Positions 1 to 5,211 of a stretch of 8,896 nucleotides of DNA are shown here, in pieces. A model generated the notes under the pieces. It did no database searches and was not told the origin of the DNA. It was given only the letters and a program-made list of their open reading frames with translations. Positions within the stretch are counted from its first letter, which is position 1, and the number at the start of each line of letters is the position of its first letter. The position numbers and the translations under genes were made by a program. This DNA is from Planctomycetota bacterium (GTDB lineage: Bacteria; Planctomycetota; Brocadiia; JAJRTI01): contig JAJRTI010000206.1 in assembly GCA_024278415.1 (NCBI GenBank), positions 1 to 8,896 of the forward strand, given 5' to 3'.

Positions 1-219
1 GCGTTCAGCGGCGACAAGCTCAACGAGAAGATCGTGGCAAAGGCCATGCAAGCCGCGCACCTCGAAGACAAGGTCGCGCACCGCAAGCTCATCATCCCCG
101 GCTACGTCGCCGTGCTGTCGGGCGCGCTTGAGGAAGAGACCGGCTGGGAGGTCATGGTCGGCCCCAAGGAATCGTCTACGCTCCCCGCTTACCTGAAGCA
201 GGTGTGGAGCGCGACTTAA
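1..219 (+). CDS. acsC: Corrinoid iron-sulfur protein large subunit (acetyl-CoA decarbonylase/synthase gamma subunit), C-terminal fragment
   Basis: Only the last 72 codons are in the window; the frame is open from base 1 and ends at TAA 217-219. The segment reading KLIIPGYVAVLSGALEEETG, followed by GWEVMVGPKE and a final PAYLKQVW stretch, is the characteristic end of the AcsC/CdhE family. In this family the C-terminal part is the corrinoid-binding domain, and an N-terminal domain, not visible here, carries a 4Fe-4S cluster. With AcsD it forms the cytoplasmic heterodimer that receives a methyl group from methyl-tetrahydrofolate (or a related methyl-pterin) on cobalt and passes it to acetyl-CoA synthase. 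Downstream genes for AcsD and AcsV support this assignment. The product name is secure; acsC versus cdhE naming depends on the lineage. Nothing unusual is visible in the fragment. Confidence 0.9.
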   Translation, partial: AFSGDKLNEKIVAKAMQAAHLEDKVAHRKLIIPGYVAVLSGALEEETGWEVMVGPKESSTLPAYLKQVWSAT

Positions 220-224
220 GTGTT

Positions 225-294
225 GGAGCGGAATGCCTTCGCATTCCGAACGGCCGCGACCGGGCAAAGACGGAAGGCGAAGGCCTTCCGCTCC
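225..294. repeat. REP-like double palindrome between acsC and the cooC-like gene
   Basis: Two 24-base arms, 225-248 and 271-294, are inverted copies of each other that match at 22 of 24 positions. Each arm contains its own perfect 8-bp hairpin: CGGAATGC and GCATTCCG around the loop CTTC (229-248) on the left, and CGGAAGGC and GCCTTCCG around GAAG (271-290) on the right. The outer ends GGAGCGGA and TCCGCTCC also pair with each other. The two mismatches between the arms (T to G and A to C) are compensatory, so both local hairpins stay perfect. This architecture resembles REP/BIME elements or a very small MITE. It lies just after the acsC stop, so it could also stabilise the transcript or slow transcription. 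No run of T follows either hairpin, so a classical terminator is not supported. Confidence 0.7.
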
Positions 295-311
295 CGGCTC
301 TAGATGACAAC

Positions 312-318
312 GAAGGGA
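312..318 (+). promoter_or_regulatory. Ribosome binding site of the cooC-like gene
   Basis: The purine-rich GAAGGGA at 312-318 lies 7 bases before the ATG at 326. It supports that start for the full-length gene; no comparable site precedes the second in-frame ATG at 548. Confidence 0.5.
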
Positions 319-325
319 TACCCTG

Positions 326-1090
326 ATGGCTTACACAATCGCACTCTCAGGCAAAGGCGGTAGCGGCAAGACCACGCTCGCCGCGCTCGCGCTTCGCCAT
401 GTCTGCCAAAAGACTGGCCAGGCCGTCCTCGCGGTGGACGCCGACCCCAATGCGACGCTCGGCGCCGCATTGGGTGTGGAGGCGGAGCACACGATCGCGG
501 AAATCCGCGAAGACACTGTCGGCAAACAACTCCAAGTGTCGTAAGGCATGTCCAAGGAGAACCTCGTCGAGTTGCTCATCGAGCGATCCATCGCCGAGCA
601 GAACGGGTTCGACCTGCTCACCATGGGCCGCCCGGAAGGCCCGGGCTGCTACTGCTACGTGAACAACTTGCTGCGGCGCTACATCGACCGGTGCTCCACG
701 CACTACCCCTTCGTGGTCGTGGACAACGAAGCCGGCATGGAGCACCTGTCGCGGCGCACCACCCACGACGTGGACCTGCTGCTCATCGTAGCGGAGCCCA
801 CGCGCGTGGGCATCGACTCGGCCAAGCGCGTGTTCGATTTGGCCGAACAACTGCCCATCACCGTCAAGAACCGCCTGGTCGTGATCAACAAAGCGCCCGA
901 CGCCGCGCTGAGCCCAGCAGCCCAAGCCCGCTTGGACGAATTGGGCCTAGACGCGGCCGCGGTGTTTGTCCACGACCCTGCGATCTATGAACTCGCGGCC
1001 GAAGGACGGCCGCTTTCCGACTTGCCTGACGACAACCCCACTCGAGTGAAGCTGGGCCAAGTCCTCGACAGCCTGTCCTCAGAGTCATGA
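326..1090 (+). CDS. cooC: CooC/AcsF-type nickel-insertion ATPase, interrupted by an in-frame TAA at codon 73
   Basis: This is a SIMIBI-class (MinD/ParA-like) P-loop ATPase. The deviant Walker A motif GKGGSGKTT is at residues 9-17 and the VDADPNATLGAALG segment follows. The stretch MGRPEGPGCYCYVNN gives the CXC pair (Cys108, Cys110) that in CooC proteins binds metal at the dimer interface. FVVVDNEAGMEHLSRRTTHD is the switch/Walker B-like region. The family uses ATP to insert nickel into CO dehydrogenase or, for AcsF, acetyl-CoA synthase. Placement between acsC and acsD fits that role. A TAA at 542-544 breaks the gene, yet the same frame continues directly as G-MSKENLVELL, as expected for the family, so one codon has been replaced and the frame has not shifted. 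The upstream piece (72 codons) has the P-loop but no CXC; the downstream piece (548-1090) has the CXC but no P-loop. Neither should work alone. The gene could be a recent pseudogene, read through, translated as two chains, or carry a sequence error. Confidence 0.85.
542..544 (+). other. In-frame TAA inside the cooC-like gene
   Basis: The frame set by ATG 326 reads Q-V-S-TAA-G-M-S-K. No base is missing or added, because family-like sequence resumes in the same frame. A single substitution from CAA, GAA or AAA (Gln, Glu, Lys) would produce it. An in-frame ATG begins at 548, one codon after the stop. Confidence 0.9.
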
Positions 1091-1096
1091 CGCGCC

Positions 1097-1131
1097 GCGC
1101 TCCAATGGGAGCGCCTCACTCCCTGCCCATT
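1097..1131 (+). promoter_or_regulatory. Two mutually exclusive hairpins ahead of acsD
   Basis: GCGCTCC at 1097-1103 pairs perfectly with GGAGCGC at 1108-1114 across the loop AATG. Alternatively AATGGG at 1104-1109 can pair with CCCATT at 1126-1131, whose 3' arm ends just before the acsD ribosome binding site (GAGG, 1133-1136). The two structures share bases 1104-1114 and cannot form together. This could be an attenuator-like or translation-modulating leader, but the spacer is only 54 bases and no U-run or ligand-binding fold is visible. Regulation is therefore inference. Confidence 0.3.
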
Positions 1132-1132
1132 T

Positions 1133-1136
1133 GAGG
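1133..1136 (+). promoter_or_regulatory. Ribosome binding site deciding the acsD start
   Basis: GAGG at 1133-1136 is 8 bases from ATG 1145 but only 2 bases from the upstream in-frame TTG at 1139. It therefore favours ATG 1145 as the start codon. Confidence 0.6.
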
Positions 1137-1144
1137 AATTGCAG

Positions 1145-2131
1145 ATGGATATCCCTGACATTGCGGAATCTTGGTCGTCTAAAGTCAACGAAGTCATCAT
1201 CGGCGCGACCAAAGCCGAGGGCGGCACGCGTTCCCACACGATCACCGTTGGCGGTGCGCAAAGTATGCCCTACATGAACTTCGAGGGATCGCCGGGCCAT
1301 GAGACCGTGGTGGTCATGGACGTGCTGGATGCTCCACCGGCACCGGACGCGTGGCCGGAGGCCCTCGCCCAGGCCTACCAAGATGTCTGGAACAACCCCG
1401 GCGCTTGGGCCAAGAAGTGCGTCGAGGAGTATGGCGCCGGCATGATCTGCCTCATGTTGGAAGGCTGCCACCCGGACAAGGGCAATCGTACCGCGGAGCA
1501 AGCTGCGGAGGCCGTGAAGGCGGTCCTTGCCGCTGTGAAAGTGCCCATCATCATTTGGGGCTGCGGCGACGACGCGAAGGACAACGACATTATGCCCAAG
1601 GCCAGCGCGGCCGCCAAGGGAGAACGCTGCCTAATCGGCCCCGTGTCGGAAGACAACTACAAGACCAGTACCGCGGTCGCGCTCGCAGACGGCCACAACC
1701 TCATTGCCCACGCGCCGCTCGATATCAACATCGCTAAGCAGGTCAACATCCTGGTTTCGGAGATGGGCTTTCCGCTCGACCGCGTCGTCAGCTTCCAGTC
1801 CACCGGCGCGCTCGGCTACGGCATGGAATACGCCTACTCCATCCAAGAGCGCGAGCGCATGGCCGCGCTCTCAGGCGACAAGATGATGGCGGTCCCCACG
1901 ATCTGCGATTGCGGATTCGAGTCATGGAAAACGAAAGAGGCCAAGACCCCGGAAGCCGACGCGCCCGAATGGGGGCCTGAGGAAGATCGCGGCATCATGT
2001 GGGAAATCGGGACCGCAGTCAGCCTGCTCCAGTCCGGAATCGACCTGTGCCGAGTGCGCCACCCTCGAACCGCCGCCGTCGTCAAAGAATACATCGCGGA
2101 TATGATGCAACCGCACCAAGAAGGACGATGA
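1145..2131 (+). CDS. acsD: Corrinoid iron-sulfur protein small subunit (acetyl-CoA decarbonylase/synthase delta subunit)
   Basis: The 328-residue product is recognised along its whole length as AcsD/CdhD. Near the N-terminus are NEVIIGATKAEGGTRSHTITVGG and MPYMNFEG. In the centre are GMICLMLEGCHPDKGN, VPIIIWGCGDDAKDND and CLIGPVSEDNYKT, followed by HNLIAHAPLDINIAKQVNIL and FQSTGALGYGMEYAYSIQER. The family folds as a TIM barrel that holds the lower side of the corrinoid and pairs with AcsC; the complex shuttles the methyl group between the methyl-pterin methyltransferase and acetyl-CoA synthase in the cytoplasm. The length is normal and no internal stop or frameshift is present, unlike the genes on either side. 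The start at ATG 1145 is chosen because GAGG lies 8 bases upstream; TTG 1139 is too close to that site. The stop TGA 2129-2131 overlaps an ATG at 2128 that opens the next small frame. Confidence 0.95.
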   Translation: MDIPDIAESWSSKVNEVIIGATKAEGGTRSHTITVGGAQSMPYMNFEGSPGHETVVVMDVLDAPPAPDAWPEALAQAYQDVWNNPGAWAKKCVEEYGAGMICLMLEGCHPDKGNRTAEQAAEAVKAVLAAVKVPIIIWGCGDDAKDNDIMPKASAAAKGERCLIGPVSEDNYKTSTAVALADGHNLIAHAPLDINIAKQVNILVSEMGFPLDRVVSFQSTGALGYGMEYAYSIQERERMAALSGDKMMAVPTICDCGFESWKTKEAKTPEADAPEWGPEEDRGIMWEIGTAVSLLQSGIDLCRVRHPRTAAVVKEYIADMMQPHQEGR

Positions 2132-2358
2132 GTCCACTGCAATTACCTCGCGCCCGTCCAGAAGCACGATTGCTCCCCCATCGCCCCCTGATCATGCACA
2201 AGGACGACGTGCCCCACAACGTGGGCAAGCGCGTCCAGATCGACATCGGGTTCCATCGCGCCGCCCCAGAACATCAGCCAAGCCCAGCCCGGCTTTATCC
2301 TCGGAGTCGCGGACGACCTACCGCACGTTCAGGCTCCGTCGGGCTGGACGTGGCCAAG

Positions 2359-2384
2359 GGAACCAAACCAAGAAGTTTGGCTCC
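2359..2384 (+). promoter_or_regulatory. Hairpin directly before the acsV ribosome binding site
   Basis: GGA-A-CCAAAC (2359-2368) pairs with GTTTGG-C-TCC (2375-2384) across a 6-base loop, giving 9 pairs and one A-C mismatch. It ends 2 bases before AAGGA (2387-2391), so it could influence acsV translation. No U-run follows, so it is not a terminator. Confidence 0.3.
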
Positions 2385-2386
2385 TC

Positions 2387-2391
2387 AAGGA
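2387..2391 (+). promoter_or_regulatory. Ribosome binding site of acsV
   Basis: AAGGA at 2387-2391 stands 9 bases before ATG 2401. It supports this start against any upstream extension of the same open frame. Confidence 0.55.
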
Positions 2392-2400
2392 CATTGCACC

Positions 2401-4317
2401 ATGAACAAGTTGACTATCACATTCGAGCCGTACGGGCGTCGAGCGCTCGTGGGCAAACATGAGACGCTCCTTGACGCGGCGCGGCAGGCGGGCATGCCCC
2501 TGCGCAGCAGTTGCGGCGGCGAGGGCACGTGCGGAAAGTGCCGGCTGATCGTGCGCACAGGCCGCGTGGACATGTCGCCGTCCGCCACGCTAACCGCAGC
2601 GGAAGTGAAGGATGGATACGTTCTGGCTTGCCAGACCCGCGCGCTTGAAGACCTCGTGGTAGAGGTGCCGGCAGAGGCGCGCATTGAGGACGCACAAGCC
2701 ATCGCCGGCTCGCCCACATCCATAGCCTACGGCGACCCCAGCGACGTTCAGGTGAAAGACATCGGCGAGCCCGCCACCGCGCTCCGCCCCATGGTGCAGC
2801 AGGTCGACGTTTCGCTTTCGCCCCCAACGCTTGAAGACACGGTGGACGACCTCCAGCGTTTGGTCCAGGCCAGCGGGAAAGTGAACGTGTGCCCCACGTC
2901 CTCCATTCGCATCGGCGAGTTGCGCAAGCTCCCGCGGCTGCTGCGCTCCCACGACTGGAAGGCGGCGGCTTACTTTTCAGAGGCCGCTTGCAACTCCGAG
3001 ATCATTCGCGTGGAAGCGCCTGGGCACAGGAGCAATCTGGGCCTGGCTGTGGACGTAGGGACGACGACGGTCGTCGCGCAACTCGTGGACTTGGCCACTG
3101 GGGAGATCCTGGGCACGAAAGGCGCGATGAACCGGCAAGGGGCCTATGGCGACGATGTGATCTCGCGCATCATTCAGGCCTGCCAGTTCAACCAGCACTT
3201 GACGCTCAACCGGGTCGTGATCGCCAACGTCAATGCCCTCGCCTTGGCGCTCTGCGAGGAGCACGGCCGGCGCATGGCAGACATCAACGCGGTCACCTGC
3301 GCGGGGAACACGGCCATGATCCATCTGCTGCTCGGCCTCCCGCCTTGCTCGATTCGGCTGGAGCCCTTCGTGTCGGCGACGAACGCGCCGCCCGTGTTGC
3401 GCGCATGGGACTTGGGTATCGAAGTGTACCCATAAGCGCCGGTGCTCTGTGTGCCGGGCGTCAGCGGGTTCGTCGGCGGCGACATCGTGGCCGGCATTTT
3501 GGCGGTCGGCATGGACCAGTCCGAAGAAACGGTCGCGCTCATCGACATCGGCACCAACGGCGAGATCGCCATCGGCAACCGCGACTGGATGGTTTCCTGC
3601 GCGTCCTCGGCCGGGCCTGCGTTCGAGGGATCGGGCATCGTCTCCGGGGTCAGAGCCATCAAGGGCGCGATCCAATCCGTAGAAATCCACCCGCAGACGC
3701 ATGAGGTCCACTGGCGAACCATCGGCGACGAACCGCCCTTGGGGTTGTGCGGCTCGGGCCTCGTGGACATCATGTCCGAGTTGTTCCTCTGCGGCTTACT
3801 CGATCGCGCAGGCCGATTCACGTCTCTGGACGTGCACCCGCGGCTCAGCCGCGGGTCTGACTACGGACCAGAATTCCTCGTCGTGCCGGCAGGCGAGTCG
3901 GCCACGGGAAGGCCGATCGTGCTGACCGAGGTCGACGTGCGGAACCTAATCCGCTCGAAGGGAGCGATCTTTACCGCGCTTATGATTCTCATGGACAAGA
4001 TCGGCATGAGCCTGTCCGACATCCACCGATTCCACGTAGCGGGTGGGTTCGGCACGTACTTGCACATCCGCCACGCCATCACCATTGGCCTGCTGCCTGA
4101 TTTGCCGGTCGCACGCTTCGAGTTCGTGGGCAACACCTCGCTCCTGGGCGCTCGCCGCGCGTTGCTCTCAGTGGAAGCCCTCGCCGAGGCCCACCAAATC
4201 GTGCAGAACATGAGCTATTTCGAACTCAGTGCGGACCCTGACTTCATGGATCGCTACGTCGCGTCTCTCTTCCTGCCCCACACGGACGCGGCGCTGTTCC
4301 CGTCAGTGCAGTGCTGA
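2401..4317 (+). CDS. acsV: Reductive activator of the corrinoid iron-sulfur protein (RACE, AcsV), interrupted by an in-frame TAA at codon 345
   Basis: The 638-codon frame encodes an iron-sulfur ATPase of the RACE/DUF4445 family, which uses ATP hydrolysis to drive uphill reduction of inactive Co(II) corrinoid protein to Co(I). Residues 1 to about 85 form a plant-type 2Fe-2S ferredoxin domain with Cys38, Cys44, Cys47 and Cys77. A linker/dimerisation region follows. From about residue 213 comes an ASKHA ATPase domain with phosphate motifs VDVGTTTVV (Asp218), LIDIGTNGE (Asp382) and FHVAGGFGTY (Gly548-Gly549). Length is normal for the family. The TAA at 3433-3435 falls inside the ATPase domain; the frame reads GIEVYP-stop-APVLCVPGVSGFVGGD, where family sequence resumes at once. 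The upstream piece lacks the catalytic second half and the downstream piece (from GTG 3442) lacks the ferredoxin. The ATG at 2401 has AAGGA 9 bases upstream. The frame is open further upstream, but third-position composition there does not look coding. Confidence 0.88.
3433..3435 (+). other. In-frame TAA inside acsV
   Basis: The stop lies between P344 and A346 with no shift of frame. It differs by one base from CAA, GAA and AAA. The nearest in-frame start codon afterwards is GTG 3442, within CVPGVS-type sequence that is conserved in the family, so the downstream piece is the body of the same gene. Confidence 0.9.
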
Positions 4318-4345
4318 AGCGATATGGGATTGTGACGGTCCGGTC

Positions 4346-5122
4346 ATGCAATCGATACGTACAGCACACGGTCAAGCAATCGAGTATCTGCGCCGAGTGC
4401 AGGCCGCGTTCCTGCCAGAGGCCTGCCCATCGTGTGTCGATGCTCAGATTGTCGCGCAGAGCAGCATGCTAGGCGGCGTCGGGGGCGACTTCTACGATTT
4501 TCCGGAAGTCGCACACGGCCGGCGAGGATTGATCATCGGCGACATCACAGGACACGGCCTGCGGCCGGCGCTGGTCATGGCCATGGTGTTCGGCGCGCTG
4601 CGAGGCGCGGCGCCACAGACCGAAAGCCCGCGCGACGCGTTACGCCAGATCAACCATCTGCTCGTGGACCTGAACAAGCGGCTGACGGACGAGTGGGGCC
4701 TTGCCATGTGCAGTATGTTTTATGGCATAATGAATGTCGATCAACACAAGCTCACGTACGCCAACGCGGGCCATCCCCCGCCTATTGCCTGCCGCGGAGG
4801 GCTTTGTGAACTCGAGCCCTTGATCGCAACGGCCCCGCCGTTAGGCGTCGATCCCGATGTTCCTTTCGAAGTACACGTCGCGGACTTGCAGCACGTCAAA
4901 CGGATGTTCTTCTACACGGATGGCCTGCTGGACGCGCTCGGTGGCGCCCGAATCGGCGTCGAGCGTCTGAGCGAGATTCTGAGCAAGACTCGCTCTCTCA
5001 GCCCTAGAGCGCAGCTTCAGGCCGTGTTCGGCGAGGTCCAGCTTGCGCGGAGCGAACTCCCGAATAGCCGCCGAGATGACGCGTCCGCGTTCGTAGTGGA
5101 TATCCGAAGCCGCACGGAATAG
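4346..5122 (+). CDS. SpoIIE/RsbU-type PP2C serine/threonine phosphatase, catalytic domain only
   Basis: The 258-residue product is a PPM/PP2C phosphatase of the SpoIIE class. The metal-binding aspartates are in expected motifs: GGVGGDFYDF (Asp48), IGDITGHGLRPAL (Asp66), FFYTDGLLDA (Asp192) and RRDDASAFVVDI (Asp244/245). The segment YANAGHPPP at 138-146 is also typical. These enzymes commonly dephosphorylate anti-sigma-factor antagonists or similar signalling proteins. There is no receiver, PAS, HAMP or membrane segment, only a short N-terminal helix of about 40 residues, so the input must come from a partner. The gene follows acsV by 28 bases, suggesting co-transcription, but no kinase or antagonist is in view. 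ATG 4346 is the only sensible start after the acsV stop; its ribosome binding site is weak (GACGG at best). The substrate is unknown and a link to pathway regulation is inference. Confidence 0.85.
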   Translation: MQSIRTAHGQAIEYLRRVQAAFLPEACPSCVDAQIVAQSSMLGGVGGDFYDFPEVAHGRRGLIIGDITGHGLRPALVMAMVFGALRGAAPQTESPRDALRQINHLLVDLNKRLTDEWGLAMCSMFYGIMNVDQHKLTYANAGHPPPIACRGGLCELEPLIATAPPLGVDPDVPFEVHVADLQHVKRMFFYTDGLLDALGGARIGVERLSEILSKTRSLSPRAQLQAVFGEVQLARSELPNSRRDDASAFVVDIRSRTE

Positions 5123-5158
5123 CGGCCTAAGGCCTTGCTGGGATTAGGATTAAGGTTC

Positions 5159-5180
5159 GGGCGCCGCCTCTTGGGTGCCC
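5159..5180 (+). promoter_or_regulatory. Hairpin in the spacer between the phosphatase and RND genes
   Basis: GGGCGCC at 5159-5165 pairs with GGTGCCC at 5174-5180 (6 Watson-Crick pairs and one G-U) around an 8-base loop. A short T-poor stretch follows, so it is at best a weak pause or processing site. The rest of the 89-base spacer (5123-5211) shows a small GGCC-TAA-GGCC palindrome at 5124-5134 and no convincing promoter. Confidence 0.25.
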
Positions 5181-5197
5181 CATCAGGCTCAAGAATC

Positions 5198-5205
5198 GAG
5201 GAGGA
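5198..5205 (+). promoter_or_regulatory. Strong ribosome binding site of the RND gene
   Basis: GAGGAGGA at 5198-5205 contains GGAGG 7 bases before ATG 5212. It marks ATG 5212, rather than ATG 5386 after the internal TAG, as the original start of the exporter gene. Confidence 0.8.
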
Positions 5206-5211
5206 ACAAAC

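Larger units (their letters stand above)
2128..2404 (+). pseudogene. Unrecognised small reading frame between acsD and acsV, apparently frameshifted
   Basis: The region begins with an ATG overlapping the acsD stop (ATGA at 2128-2131) and ends with a TGA overlapping the acsV start (ATGA at 2401-2404). The double overlap is what a translationally coupled gene would show, but the distance is 277 bases, one base too many for a single frame. From about 2191 to 2266 the frame of ATG 2128 has GC-rich third positions (LIMHKDDVPHNVGKRVQIDI). From about 2267 to 2404 the next frame takes over and reads naturally (GFILGVADDLPHVQAPSG, then WTWPREPNQEVWLLKDIAP). The likely break is a one-base insertion near the C-rich 2264-2273. 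The first 20 codons are ambiguous, as the second frame also looks coding there (CNYLAPVQKHDC). I do not recognise the protein. Without the extra base it would have about 91 residues. It could also be non-coding spacer. Confidence 0.4.

Noticed and set aside
225..294. Rho-independent terminator after acsC
   Set aside because: Both hairpins are strong, but no T-run follows either; the nested inverted repeat fits a REP-like element better.
347..925. Minus-strand open frame of 192 codons across the internal TAA of the cooC-like gene
   Set aside because: The plus strand encodes clear CooC motifs here; the minus frame has only biased composition and no family features.
1139..1144. TTG start for acsD two codons upstream
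   Set aside because: The GAGG site would be only 2 bases away from it, while ATG 1145 has an 8-base spacer.
1999..2400. N-terminal extension of AcsV in the same open frame
   Set aside because: The extension overlaps acsD, is rich in Arg, Pro and Ser, and loses third-position GC preference after about 2267. AcsV homologues start at the ferredoxin domain, and AAGGA precedes ATG 2401.
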